Shown in pieces: positions 8,472-18,310 of a DNA stretch of 64,000 nt. The notes beneath the pieces were generated by a model. That model made no database searches and was not told the DNA's origin. It saw only the letters and a program-made list of their open reading frames with translations. Source of the DNA: Bacillus sp. FJAT-27264 (GTDB taxonomy: Bacteria; Bacillota; Bacilli; Paenibacillales; Paenibacillaceae); the NCBI RefSeq assembly GCF_001682855.1, contig NZ_MAQW01000033.1, forward strand, positions 106,624 to 170,623, given 5' to 3'. Position 1 is the first letter of the stretch, and each line of letters starts with the position of its first letter. Position numbers and translations under genes: made by a program.

Positions 8472-8915
8472 TTAAATATCGCCATGCTTTGATTTTGATC
8501 CCCTACTTCCATCCACCTGTATCATAGGCCATCGGACGGTTTGCCCAGACAACCGCAAATCCAGTATAATTCCCCGTGATTTCGACATTTCTTCCTGGCC
8601 GAGAGCAGGCACAACGGTTGCCAAGTCTAGGGAGCAGCCGCTCCTGGCCATCCTGGATACGATCCCCATTGTAGTATCACTGGAGTTATCGTCCATCACA
8701 AGCACTCGTAAGGGCTTTCCTGTAAGAAAAGCATGAAACGTCAATGCCCGAATATACCATTCCACCACAGATTCGTGATTTCGAGTGATAAGAATATATT
8801 GAACCCACTTTCCGGATTCCCGTGCCTGACGGGACTTTTCCCGGATATGCAGCACGTGAACAAGGGCTACTGCGGATGAATAAACCACTGCAATCCATAT
8901 TAATTGGGCTACCAT
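8472..8915 (-). CDS. Membrane-anchored protein with a glycosyltransferase-like motif, function unknown
   Basis: A 147-residue protein with one N-terminal membrane helix (LIWIAVVYSSAVALVHVLHI, about residues 5-24) and a soluble part. The stretch ILITRNHESVVEWYIRAL then LRVLVMDDNSSDTTMGIVSR resembles the donor-binding start of family 2 glycosyltransferases (V-DDNSSD-T), but the protein stops before a DXD site or acceptor region, so it is unlikely to be a complete enzyme. The start is supported by GGAGGTG seven bases upstream. It is monocistronic: its own terminator follows and a structured leader (8989-9081) precedes it. I do not recognise a named gene. Confidence 0.75.
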   Translation of the reverse strand: MVAQLIWIAVVYSSAVALVHVLHIREKSRQARESGKWVQYILITRNHESVVEWYIRALTFHAFLTGKPLRVLVMDDNSSDTTMGIVSRMARSGCSLDLATVVPALGQEEMSKSRGIILDLRLSGQTVRWPMIQVDGSRGSKSKHGDI

Positions 8916-8988
8916 GGAGATGCACCTCCTCTGTATACCGACAATATATGCCGATACTTAGGGGTCGGTGACAGCCCACACCATTTCA

Positions 8989-9081
8989 TGTTACAAGCCT
9001 GATTCCCGGACGCTGCTGCCCCCTGGTTAATCTTCCCTCATCTTCGCAGACAACAACCAGGGGGCAAAGACAGGCGTAACA
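8989..9081 (-). ncRNA. Structured leader RNA of unknown class
   Basis: Between degU and the 8472-8915 gene the minus strand folds into a strong two-level stem. The outer stem pairs TGTTACGCCTG (plus 9071-9081) with CAGGC-TT-GTAACA (plus 8989-9001), 11 bp with a 2-base bulge. The inner stem pairs GCCCCCTGGTT (9055-9065) with AACCAGGGGGC (9018-9028), 11 bp perfect. There is no U run after it, so it is not an ordinary terminator. A further hairpin (8936-8956, with G-U pairs) lies just before the ribosome binding site of the downstream gene. The stretch 8916-9205 holds no gene. It matches none of the riboswitch classes I know by eye. Confidence 0.5.
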
Positions 9082-9205
9082 GTTTCTTATTCTTCCGATC
9101 ACCTTGGTTAAACAGACACCAGACTACCGGACATTTAAAATACTATGTAACGTAAGTCCCTGATACGTAAACACTCCAAAACGCTCTATTAAAACATCAG
9201 CTGAT

Positions 9206-9928
9206 TTACAGAGTTACCCAACCGTACTTGATCGAGTTAATTACAGCCTGCGTGCGATCATCCACTTCCATCTTCTGCAGAATACTACTGACATGGTTCT
9301 TGACGGTTTTCTCACTGATAAAGAGATATTCACCGATCATTTTATTGCTCTTGCCCTCTGCCATCAGACGCAGTACTTCGGCTTCACGACGGGTCAGCGG
9401 ATTATTGTCTCCCGCAACGAATTTGACACCAGCTTCCTTCACTGTTGTCTCTGCCATTGCACCCGTTTCGTTCAGATAAGTCATGCGGCGAAGTTGATTG
9501 ATCAGTTTACCAGTTACCTTGGGGTGGATAAAAGCATGGCCGCCGCATACCGATCGGATAGCATTGATCAGTGATTCTGCTTCCATGTCCTTCAACAGAT
9601 ACCCGTTGGCACCTTTGCGCAGCGTTTCAAACACGTAGCTCTCATCATCATGAATGGATAAAATAATAACCTTTACATCAGGGAACATCTCCCGGAGCTT
9701 TTGCGTAGCCTCCACGCCGTTCTCAACTGGCATATTGATATCCATCAAGACAATATCCGGCTTGGTGACATTGCAAAATTCCAGGACCTGAATGCCATCG
9801 CCGCATTCTCCAATGACCTCGATATCTTCCTCCATGTTCAAAATCCTTTTGAGTCCTTCACGAAAAAGCTGATGATCATCCGCCAAAAGCACTTTTATAG
9901 ACATTTTTTCAGAGCTCTGGTTCTCCAT
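9206..9928 (-). CDS. degU: Two-component response regulator DegU
   Basis: NarL/FixJ-type response regulator that controls exoenzymes, competence, motility and biofilm genes when phosphorylated by DegS. Receiver domain at about 10-130, with phospho-acceptor D63 in VLMDINMP and the acidic pair in LLADDHQ. LuxR-type helix-turn-helix at about 175-240 with NPLTRREAEVLRLMAEGKSN and ISEKTVKNHVSSILQKM. The start is ATG 9928 (240 residues) because AAAGGAG precedes it by seven bases; the frame is open nine codons further. It begins four bases after the degS stop, forming the usual degS-degU pair. Confidence 0.97.
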   Translation of the reverse strand: MENQSSEKMSIKVLLADDHQLFREGLKRILNMEEDIEVIGECGDGIQVLEFCNVTKPDIVLMDINMPVENGVEATQKLREMFPDVKVIILSIHDDESYVFETLRKGANGYLLKDMEAESLINAIRSVCGGHAFIHPKVTGKLINQLRRMTYLNETGAMAETTVKEAGVKFVAGDNNPLTRREAEVLRLMAEGKSNKMIGEYLFISEKTVKNHVSSILQKMEVDDRTQAVINSIKYGWVTL

Positions 9929-9932
9929 TATA

Positions 9933-11108
9933 TTACTCCTTTCCCTTCTCCACATTCGTCGGAATGTGAATTACGATTGTTGTGCCCTGGTTCTCGGCTG
10001 ATTCAATTTCCATTCTTCCTTCCAGAAGCTCCACGCGTTCGCGCATTCCCAGCAAGCCGAAGCTTTCCCGGCTGCCTTGTTCTGTCTTCATTTTTTGCAC
10101 ATTGAACCCCAATCCGTTATCTTTTACCACAATCTTCATCAACTGTGCCTGATAGGTGATCTCCACCAATACATAGCTAGGGTAGGCATGCTTCGCAGCA
10201 TTAGACAGTGCTTCCTGGACAAGGCGATATACCGCCGCTTCCATGGCTGAAGAAAGGCGATACTCCTTGCCTCTGGTCTCAAAAGAGGTACGGATCTTCG
10301 TCTTCTCCTCAAAATCATGCACATATTTCCGTAATGTCGGAATTAGTCCCAAATCGTCGAGCGCCATCGGACGAAGGTTGAAAATAACCTTGCGCATTTC
10401 CTCCAGGCTGTAACGAACCTGCCCTTTCAAGTCTATTACTTCGTCCTGCACCAGCCCAAATTCCTGCTTTACCAGCATTCTTTCAACAATTTCCGTCCTA
10501 AGGACTAGATTCGCAAGCATTTGAGCGGGACCGTCATGAATTTCCCGGGCAATTCTCTTCCGTTCCTCTTCCTGGGCCAGAATAATTTTGAGTCCAATGA
10601 TCTGGCGATTCTTCGCCGATTCGACAATTCGGGTCACTTGTCCCAGTTCTCCGGACAAATATTCTAGGACTACACTCATTTGCGAACCAATTGATTCCGC
10701 ACGTTCCACCGAATTTTCGACACTGCGGACGCGCAATTGCAATTCATCACGGCGGGTTCGCAGATAAGCCTCCCGCTCGCGTGTCATCATCAGCTCAAGC
10801 TGAAGTTCCGTGGCTTTTTCATAGGCAATGCGTATATCCTTCTCCGAATAACGGACAAAATCACGGCTGACTTCCGTCAGCCGGATACGGGAGCGGTGGT
10901 ATTGCAGTTCCAGCTTGTCTACCTTTTGCAATGTTTCATCCGTTTCTTCCATCACACGCTGCAGTTCTTTAGTGAGGGCAACAAGCTCGTCACGCGCTAC
11001 CTGCAGGATTTCATATATCTGGTACTTGCTGCTCTCCATCACGTCGATGGTGTTCTTGATGACGCGATCTATCGCATCGGCTTGAAATTCCACGGATGCT
11101 TGCCCCAT
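9933..11108 (-). CDS. degS: Cytoplasmic sensor histidine kinase DegS
   Basis: Soluble histidine kinase, partner of DegU. A long N-terminal coiled coil (about 25-165) forms the sensor region, with no membrane segment. The HisKA_3 phospho-acceptor is H191 in RIAREIHDGPAQMLAN, followed by the signature LRPMALDDLGLIPTLRKY. The HATPase_c domain occupies the C terminus (VQEALSNAAKHAY as N box, VKDNGLGF as G1, FGLLGMRERVELLEG as G2). The length of 391 matches the family. The ribosome binding site before the ATG at 11108 is weak. Confidence 0.96.
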   Translation of the reverse strand: MGQASVEFQADAIDRVIKNTIDVMESSKYQIYEILQVARDELVALTKELQRVMEETDETLQKVDKLELQYHRSRIRLTEVSRDFVRYSEKDIRIAYEKATELQLELMMTREREAYLRTRRDELQLRVRSVENSVERAESIGSQMSVVLEYLSGELGQVTRIVESAKNRQIIGLKIILAQEEERKRIAREIHDGPAQMLANLVLRTEIVERMLVKQEFGLVQDEVIDLKGQVRYSLEEMRKVIFNLRPMALDDLGLIPTLRKYVHDFEEKTKIRTSFETRGKEYRLSSAMEAAVYRLVQEALSNAAKHAYPSYVLVEITYQAQLMKIVVKDNGLGFNVQKMKTEQGSRESFGLLGMRERVELLEGRMEIESAENQGTTIVIHIPTNVEKGKE

Positions 11109-11151
11109 TTCTATCGGATCGTTGTTAAAGGCTTGCCTTTATATTAACATA

Positions 11152-13881
11152 TCACGATTCGATAGTTACGGTCTTCGTGTTCTGTTCCCATTTTACGGTT
11201 AATCCCAATTGTTCAGAAACCAATCTGAGCGGTACTAAAGTCCTGCCTTGTAGGAGCAAGGGAGCTACTTCAGCACTTTGACGTTTTCCGTTCAAGACAA
11301 ATTCCTTCTTGCCCAGCGTCAGATCGAGTACCTTAGATCCGCGTAATACGAGAATTCTCTTGTTAACCGGATCCCAAGTTGCAGTCCCTCCAAAAGCATC
11401 CAGTACATAACGAATCGGCACATAGGTGCTGTTGTCTTTAACAATCGGGGCTACATCAATCGGTTTTTTCTGACCGTTCACAGTAACTGTTTTGGAACCG
11501 ATAATCATTGACGCTGTTCCTTTCGGAAGACCTGCCTCACTCGAAAGCGACGGCATCGTAAAGGTAATATTGTCAAAAGCAACTGTTCCTGTCTTAGACC
11601 GTTCATCTTGTCCTTCTTCTACATTCACAACATAGAGGCGTTTCAGCGTCGCCGGGAATTTGATCCCTGATCCTGTTAGATCGATGTTTAGACTCTTCCA
11701 TCCCGTCCAGTCAATCACCTTAGCCAGATCGACATACACTGTTGCACCGCTGTTATCTACGATTTCAGCTCGCATCCAATTTAGACTCTTGTCACCCATG
11801 ACATCCACGGACATCGAGGTAGCTGTAGCAGGGATTGCTTTTCCATTCGTTCCATTAAACTGGGCGTAAGCATACATTTTGCCGCTGCCGGCAGTCATAT
11901 CATAGCTCATGGACAACACCTTCGAACCTGCGCGATCAGGTCCTCCATCCGTAACGGCTGCTGTTCCCTTCACACCAGAAGCATTAGTAGTGAACGCGAT
12001 TGGATAATTCACATTCTCAAAATCCTCCCAAGGCGTAGCCGCCGCTTTCGAGAGTACAACTGCGGTACTGAAACCGTCATATCGGGCAATCGCATAACCG
12101 GTAGTGACACCTTCATCCACAGAAGCTACCGTCAGCTTGCCATCCTGTACACTACCTTTGAAACCAACAAATTCCCATTTCAATGCAGAAGCAGGTACTG
12201 CCACGGACGCCCCACTCTTCGTAGCAGCTGTTACTGGAACCGCGACCGAAGCTCCTGCTGTCAGAGGCGCTGTTGCGGTCCCTATGGATAAGCTATTCAG
12301 GTCACTCCCGCCCAGTACCGTCACTTTGGTATCTGCACTTGCCCCACCGCTTGCTGCCGTTAACGTAACAGTTCCCGGTTTCACGGCTGTAACTTCACCT
12401 GCTTTGACAGTCACGCTGTCACCACTGGATTTCCAAGTAGGATTTCCAGCTGCAACGTCAATCGGGTTGTAGTAAGTGTCATAACCCTTCAAAGAGTAAG
12501 TCGCTTTCTGACCAATCAGCAATGTAGTATTGCCACTAATTTTAATGCCTTTTACTTCACCCTGCGGGGCAGAGGTGTACACGCCGAGTCCATTAACGAC
12601 ACTTCGCTGCTCTGTACCATACTCTGTATTAAAAGTCAGTGTAGTCGAGGGTTCAGCAAGCGGCCGGTCGACCATGGTTGTAGAACCGCCACCATCCAGA
12701 TTAAGTCCTTTCCAGACTCCAATATTAGTCATGAAGGACTGAAGTTCGCTGAGTGACATTCCGGTGCTGTTGTTGTTCTTCTCTACAGCTATCACATACA
12801 CATAACGACCATCCTGGGAATAACCCAGTGCCGTACGGGCACGGGTACCGTCGATGCTGCTCGTAGAGCGGGAGAACGCCGATGCCTTCCCGTTATTTAC
12901 AAGAATCGTATGTCCACCGATCATCGTTTGCAGCGTGCTCGGATCTAAAGCCTGCTGTGTTGTTTTGGAAATAAGTGAATAAGTGCTGGTTACGGGTTGG
13001 CCAACCGTCAAATGTTCCGTCATAAATTTGGCTGCTTGTCCATGTCCACGCAGAATAAAAGCACCCTTGGGAACAGCCATCGGCAGCGCAGCATTTTCAG
13101 AGAGTTTAGTAACTACACCGTTCTCTACCAGCGCCTCTGTTGGAGTAGTAGAACTATTCTTAGGTCGATCTAGCGCCGTCCATACATCCGTATATATGTA
13201 CAAGGCATTGGCATGGCTGTAGGTAGAAGTGCCACCTTCCGGATTATAGGCCCCTTTGTTGACGCCTGAAAGCGGGAACTGGCTTCCATCCCCAGAGGAT
13301 ACCGTCCCTTGGAAACTGAACTCATCAATGATCGGTTTCCGGTCTTTCGTCACGGCAAATGCGTACATGCCATCCAGCTGGGAAGGCGTAGATACCAGCA
13401 CCCCACCAGATACTTGACCACCAATAGGAGAACCCTCTCCTCCAGTATTAAAGTAATCTCCGTTTACCGCGGCGACTGCTCCCGTCTCCTTCGCCATACC
13501 CCCGGTACTTTGGCGAGTGGTCAGCGTTCCGCCCTTACCTGTCATGACATCCAGGGAAACATAAGGATTACTCAGGTCGACGCGGATCACATCTGCTAAT
13601 CCGGTAGCGCTTTTCCCCGAGCGTACAGCTGTATATTTATACTTCATCATAACGGCTCCAGAGGTAATAACATCCTCACTGAGCTTGTTGACTGTTAGTG
13701 CCGTTGCCGCAGCTGCAATAGAAGCATTGCTGGCTGTCCATGGACTCATAAATTCACTACCGATTACCGGCATGATCCAAAGCACGCCTGCCAATGAGGC
13801 GGCGACCCATCTTTTTGCAGTCGTTGCTCTTCTCTCCTGCACAGACTCGTTACGCTGCTTACCCGTGAAAGCATTGTTCAT
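11152..13881 (-). CDS. Exported phosphodiester glycosidase-domain protein with copper-amine-oxidase-like stalk
   Basis: A 909-residue secreted protein. A basic N terminus and hydrophobic segment (WVAASLAGVLWIMPVIG, about 25-41) act as signal or anchor. Residues about 85-470 match the NAGPA-type phosphodiester glycosidase domain: AVNGDYFNTGGEGSPIGG, GGHTILVNNGK and the C-terminal LNLDGGGSTTMV. It is followed by an Ig-like (BIG2-type) segment at about 470-545 and a beta-sandwich region that resembles a carbohydrate-binding module at about 660-785. The last 120 residues are a repeated stalk domain seen in many Paenibacillus exoproteins (NSTYVPIRYVLDAFGGTATW and RTLVPLRLVSEQLGLTVKW). The family acts on sugar phosphodiesters, so a wall polymer or exopolysaccharide substrate is plausible. 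It lies just upstream of degS but is separated by a weak hairpin only. Confidence 0.85.
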   Translation of the reverse strand: MNNAFTGKQRNESVQERRATTAKRWVAASLAGVLWIMPVIGSEFMSPWTASNASIAAAATALTVNKLSEDVITSGAVMMKYKYTAVRSGKSATGLADVIRVDLSNPYVSLDVMTGKGGTLTTRQSTGGMAKETGAVAAVNGDYFNTGGEGSPIGGQVSGGVLVSTPSQLDGMYAFAVTKDRKPIIDEFSFQGTVSSGDGSQFPLSGVNKGAYNPEGGTSTYSHANALYIYTDVWTALDRPKNSSTTPTEALVENGVVTKLSENAALPMAVPKGAFILRGHGQAAKFMTEHLTVGQPVTSTYSLISKTTQQALDPSTLQTMIGGHTILVNNGKASAFSRSTSSIDGTRARTALGYSQDGRYVYVIAVEKNNNSTGMSLSELQSFMTNIGVWKGLNLDGGGSTTMVDRPLAEPSTTLTFNTEYGTEQRSVVNGLGVYTSAPQGEVKGIKISGNTTLLIGQKATYSLKGYDTYYNPIDVAAGNPTWKSSGDSVTVKAGEVTAVKPGTVTLTAASGGASADTKVTVLGGSDLNSLSIGTATAPLTAGASVAVPVTAATKSGASVAVPASALKWEFVGFKGSVQDGKLTVASVDEGVTTGYAIARYDGFSTAVVLSKAAATPWEDFENVNYPIAFTTNASGVKGTAAVTDGGPDRAGSKVLSMSYDMTAGSGKMYAYAQFNGTNGKAIPATATSMSVDVMGDKSLNWMRAEIVDNSGATVYVDLAKVIDWTGWKSLNIDLTGSGIKFPATLKRLYVVNVEEGQDERSKTGTVAFDNITFTMPSLSSEAGLPKGTASMIIGSKTVTVNGQKKPIDVAPIVKDNSTYVPIRYVLDAFGGTATWDPVNKRILVLRGSKVLDLTLGKKEFVLNGKRQSAEVAPLLLQGRTLVPLRLVSEQLGLTVKWEQNTKTVTIES

Positions 13882-14078
13882 TTCAGAATAACTCTCCCAT
13901 CTCTTATTCTACTCTTCGATTCTATTCTCAAAGTCTGGAAATCCATGTCCTATTTTCCTAGTATACATCAATAATAGACTTGATTTAGCCCGAAAAGTTG
14001 CGAAATTTGCGAGATTAAGAGCTTTCCCATTGGCAAATGTTCGTGCAGTGATGAACGGTTTCACGCTTGTATTCACAG

Positions 14079-14104
14079 AAAAAGCCCGACTCTATGAGCC
14101 GGGC
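14079..14104 (-). terminator. Terminator after the 14145-18176 gene
   Basis: GCCCGGCTC and GAGTCGGGC pair around a TAT loop on the minus strand and are followed by five T. The following 200 bases to 13882 hold the untranslated leader of the glycosidase gene; I see no further gene there. Confidence 0.85.
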
Positions 14105-14144
14105 CTGAGACAAATTTAACCTCTTCTTCATCAATATTCAGTTG

Positions 14145-17100
14145 TTACAAATATCCCGCTTTGCTCAGCATCCGTTGCAGCATAACCGCACCTTCCGCAC
14201 GAGTGGCATTCCCCTGTGGCAGGAAGGTTCCTCCTGGCATACCGAGAATAATACCAGACTGAACAGCCTTGGCCACAAATTCGGCACTCATATTCTGAAT
14301 TTTGGCCTTATCTTTGAAAATGCTCAGCGCTCCTGAGGGAGTACCAGTAAGCGTAATATAATTTCCAGTGTACTCCATGGCGCGAATCATCATAATAGCC
14401 ATTTGCTCACGAGTGATATTGTCATTCGGCCGGAAAGTAGCATCTGTATTCCCGTTAATAATACCTGCTTTAGCTGCAGCACCAATGTAATCGCCTGTTT
14501 GCGTAGATGGCTGAACATCACGGAAGCGTCCTGCGGCATCACGGTCTCCTTGCAGTCCTAGTCCTCTGCTTAGCATCACCGCAAATTCGGCTCGTGTAAT
14601 CTTCTGCCCTGGCTTGAAAGTAGAGCCATAGCTGCTATCGATGATGTTCTTTGCTGCAAGTTCTGCAACAACACTGTTACTCCAATGATTGCCCATATCT
14701 GTAAAGGTACGCGTGGACAAAAACGTTCCCACAACCAGGTTACCTGGGGTAAGGGCACGGAGCACCGTATAATTACCGGACTTGCTGACTTTGGTAGGCA
14801 GATACACGGCATCATAGTACGTCAGATCCAAGCGAGCCGCCGAAGTCTGGGCACTGTTTAAGGATGCTGTCGTACGGACTGTATACTCCCCTTTTGCATT
14901 GACTGGCTGGGCATTGGAAAAGTTACTGCCTGTTACAGCTGTCATTCGAACATCCATCAATCCAGTAATCGGCTGCAAACCTTGGCCTTGAAGTTTTTGT
15001 TCAAACGGTGCGAAGGTTCCGCCTGGAACGCTCTCCATCCGCAGCACTAACGAGACGCTGCTGGCATCTGCGATCAAGGTGGTAACAAGATTGTTCATAT
15101 CAATATCACTAAGTGCAATACTGTAGAGGTTCTCACCGAAACGAATAATAAGCTTAGCATTTTTGTTACGGTTTACCGCATCAAGCAAAGGTTTTAGCGG
15201 AACAGATACATACGCTGAACGTTCAGTAGCAGGCACCTCAAAAGCAAGTATTGGGCTTCCTGCCTTATCCAGATACTCGTAGCTCGCCGCTACACGATCA
15301 GATGTCAGGCTGTATCTTTTAACAGATTGGTTATACAAAGAACGATCATCGGCTATAGATGCAGAATCGCTTTTTAAGAGCGCGTATTCCACCCCGAATT
15401 CACTCGCCGCGAGTGTCCCCAGGTAAGCTGGACGATTGCCGTTTCCTGACGTCGTCCCTGTCAGATTCTGCACAGTCAATCCATTAAAGGAAGCAAGGCT
15501 GTTCCCATTAAGGTCTTTAATCATTCCTGAACCAGTCATGTAGGACAGATCGACCTTCTGTCCGCTTTTTACGACCGACGCTAGAACAAGTTTCAATGTT
15601 GTACCGGACAAGGCATAGCTTTGCACGCCTACAGTACTACCATCGACTCTCACTCCGAACTGATTATTATACAAGGTAGATGAAGCCTGCATATTCTTAC
15701 TGAACGTCACAGTAAGCTCGTCTGCATTGACTGTAGCGCTTGTAATCTCACTCACTGCCGTGGTTGACGACACCGTCACTGGCTGCAAATTAATATAGGC
15801 TGCACGATTACCGTTCAGATCGCTGATTCCCGATGTTCCTGGTACATAGGAAATTGTCGCGTCCTTGTTTACTGCCAAAGCACTCTGTAGCGTCAAGATG
15901 ACCTGTGAGCCGCTGACAGCTACATTGGTTACATAGTTAGGAGTATTTCCTACAAGCACAGAAAACTGACTGTTCATCGGCAGGTTTGTGGTAGAGAGCC
16001 CTTCATTATAGCTTAGCGTAATTTTATTTCCGGCACCCGCGGCACTTTGAAACTCTGGTGCAATGGTGTCATTGGTATTCCGAATAAAAAACTCGCTGAA
16101 GTCCGCTATATTTTGCCCAAATTGATTTTGTAAAGGATACGAGGACGCATTATACGATACCCGAACTACCGCACCATTCCCGGCTTCACTGTTCACTGTC
16201 AGATATACAGTATTTCCGCTAGAGCTGATGGAGCTGATTCCAAGCGAATATCCATCTGATGTTACTGCGAACTGGCTATATGCGTAGGAATTTACTGATT
16301 TAAGGGTATCATTAAAATTAAGTACCACTGATCGACCGGAGATCCTTCCATCCTTTGGTGTTGGCATCGAAGATTCTACAGTGTTCGTTACCTCTCTGGA
16401 AGAAAATGTACTTGCGGCATTCCCGCTGCTATCCTGTATAGTCCGCAATCCGCCGGAATAAGTGATTCTAACAACCTGGCCCACAGCTACACCTGTGCTT
16501 AGTACTACGAATACACTGTCACCCTGAATATAGACACTATCAATGGGCCGTTTCTCATCATTTACGGTCACTGCAAAACTGGAGGTCAGTAGCGCAGCCG
16601 AAGAATTCAATGATTTATTGTATCTCAGCCGAATGGTCCGGTTATTTTCAAGTTGCGCACTTGATAACTGTGGCGCCGTTTTATCAATAACTGCCGTACG
16701 GAAGCTCCATGAGCTTTTCCCGCTCAAACCATCGTATAGAATTTTGGAATCTGTTGCATCGGTAAAAGCACCTTTGGCAATATCAATATAGTAGGTTGTA
16801 TCCCCATCCAATGCTGCAGAAGGTGTAATGATATACTCTCTGCCCGTAGTTCCTTTGGTAACGGAAGCTGGAACTTTGACTCCGCTACTTTTATATAAGG
16901 TAACACCATTAGCTACGGAACTATTGAAATTGACATCCCGGCTAAACGTAATTGAAAATGTTTTGTTGATTGCTACACCCTCGCTACGGTCGGCCGGATT
17001 CAATGAAGATACACTAGGTCCTGCCTGGGAGACTGTCGTAAAGCTCCAAGTGTATGGACCTGAAGCCGGAAACACATTACCGTCCTGATCGTAAAAAGAT

Positions 17101-18176
17101 CCCTGAGGTATTGAGACTGTGTACGAAGTGCCGTTCAGCAGTGGAGATGCTGTAGAAGCCGGATACAACGTAATCACATTGCTGCCTCCGCCAGTGACCC
17201 CAGTTGAATTCACATCAAGCCATCTGGTTCTGCCATCTAGGACCCCACCGGCTGCAACAGTAATCACTCCGGATACTGGCTTCATCGGACGGTCAAAGGT
17301 AAGTGCAAGCGCTCCTGTGGTAGATACTTCTCCCGCGCTGTTCGCCGGATAGGGAGTTACCGGGAAGTCTGCTACTGCTTTGGTTGAAAATGCCCAGACA
17401 CTGCCGTTCGAGATCCCTGCGAACGTTCTGAGATCATCATCCCTGAAAGCATAGGCATCAATTAATACATAATAATTCGCCCCAACCTTCAACTTATTAG
17501 CCAAGGTTAAAGTGACTGAAGTAGCGTCCGCGCTGCTCTGAATATCCACTCCGGGTTCACCCTCAGCCATTTTAAAGATTTGCACCGTTGAATTGTCGGC
17601 TGAGGAGATCAGCTTCACAGCGCCACCACCCGGCAGCACCTTCTTATTCAACTTCAGACTGATCTGTGTCAAGGCTCCCGCATCTACTCTTGTATTATTA
17701 GCAGGAGAGAATTCACTGACAGCAATTGTATTATTGGTCTCAGGAGCAGTTGTGAAATCCCACACGGTAAGTCCTGATTCATTGCCATCAGCGTCTTTAA
17801 ACACACCTTTCGGTATAGTAACCGTATAGGTCTTATTCGGGGCCAGTAGATGTCCAGCACCCCATTTAAGCTCGTAATCCTTGGAAGTACCTATCAACCC
17901 GTAACTGCCTATAGGAATCGTTACAAAAGGCGTGCTAGCCCCTTTGGGGGTGATGCTAATTTCCCCAGACTGGGGATTTACCAGCCTGTCGAAATTCAAT
18001 CTGAGTGTAGTGTCTACACCTACATAAGCTGCTCCCTGCCCTGGGGAGACATTAATAGTGAATTCAGAAGCAGCGTACACTGCCGAACTCCCGATCCCGA
18101 ATGATGTACTAACCGATCCTAATAATAACTCTCCTGCTAAAAAGAATGCCGTCCACATGGAGATTTTCCTTTTCAT
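14145..18176 (-). CDS. SLH-domain surface protein with bacterial Ig-like repeats
   Basis: A 1343-residue exported protein. A signal peptide (MKRKISMWTAFFLAGELLLG, cleavage probably near the AVYA at about 32-35) precedes four Big_5-type Ig-like repeats at about 35-500 (each with a TLRLNFDRL or SLTFDRPMK style strand and an ending like WDFTTA or WSFTT). More diverged Ig-like repeats follow to about 900. Three SLH motifs fill about 1165-1343, carrying KITRAEFAVML, NITREQMAIMM and NATRAEGAVML. SLH domains bind pyruvylated secondary wall polymer, whose CsaB enzyme is encoded at 30937-32136. The start has GAGAGGAG upstream. Ligand or enzymatic role is unknown; no catalytic domain is visible. Confidence 0.9.
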   Translation of the reverse strand: MKRKISMWTAFFLAGELLLGSVSTSFGIGSSAVYAASEFTINVSPGQGAAYVGVDTTLRLNFDRLVNPQSGEISITPKGASTPFVTIPIGSYGLIGTSKDYELKWGAGHLLAPNKTYTVTIPKGVFKDADGNESGLTVWDFTTAPETNNTIAVSEFSPANNTRVDAGALTQISLKLNKKVLPGGGAVKLISSADNSTVQIFKMAEGEPGVDIQSSADATSVTLTLANKLKVGANYYVLIDAYAFRDDDLRTFAGISNGSVWAFSTKAVADFPVTPYPANSAGEVSTTGALALTFDRPMKPVSGVITVAAGGVLDGRTRWLDVNSTGVTGGGSNVITLYPASTASPLLNGTSYTVSIPQGSFYDQDGNVFPASGPYTWSFTTVSQAGPSVSSLNPADRSEGVAINKTFSITFSRDVNFNSSVANGVTLYKSSGVKVPASVTKGTTGREYIITPSAALDGDTTYYIDIAKGAFTDATDSKILYDGLSGKSSWSFRTAVIDKTAPQLSSAQLENNRTIRLRYNKSLNSSAALLTSSFAVTVNDEKRPIDSVYIQGDSVFVVLSTGVAVGQVVRITYSGGLRTIQDSSGNAASTFSSREVTNTVESSMPTPKDGRISGRSVVLNFNDTLKSVNSYAYSQFAVTSDGYSLGISSISSSGNTVYLTVNSEAGNGAVVRVSYNASSYPLQNQFGQNIADFSEFFIRNTNDTIAPEFQSAAGAGNKITLSYNEGLSTTNLPMNSQFSVLVGNTPNYVTNVAVSGSQVILTLQSALAVNKDATISYVPGTSGISDLNGNRAAYINLQPVTVSSTTAVSEITSATVNADELTVTFSKNMQASSTLYNNQFGVRVDGSTVGVQSYALSGTTLKLVLASVVKSGQKVDLSYMTGSGMIKDLNGNSLASFNGLTVQNLTGTTSGNGNRPAYLGTLAASEFGVEYALLKSDSASIADDRSLYNQSVKRYSLTSDRVAASYEYLDKAGSPILAFEVPATERSAYVSVPLKPLLDAVNRNKNAKLIIRFGENLYSIALSDIDMNNLVTTLIADASSVSLVLRMESVPGGTFAPFEQKLQGQGLQPITGLMDVRMTAVTGSNFSNAQPVNAKGEYTVRTTASLNSAQTSAARLDLTYYDAVYLPTKVSKSGNYTVLRALTPGNLVVGTFLSTRTFTDMGNHWSNSVVAELAAKNIIDSSYGSTFKPGQKITRAEFAVMLSRGLGLQGDRDAAGRFRDVQPSTQTGDYIGAAAKAGIINGNTDATFRPNDNITREQMAIMMIRAMEYTGNYITLTGTPSGALSIFKDKAKIQNMSAEFVAKAVQSGIILGMPGGTFLPQGNATRAEGAVMLQRMLSKAGYL

Positions 18177-18310
18177 CTTTCGATAACTCCTCTCAAGCCG
18201 TACTTCACATTTTTATCGAAGCGCATATACTCTTATATTTCGGTTGAAGGGCTTCCAAAGTTTAGTAGGGCCGTTTAAGGATGCTCCAACGCGATTAACT
18301 CATGCTCAGA

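Noticed and set aside
9018..9065. degU terminator
   Set aside because: The stem is strong but the loop is 26 bases and no T run follows on the minus strand. It fits better as part of the structured leader at 8989-9081.
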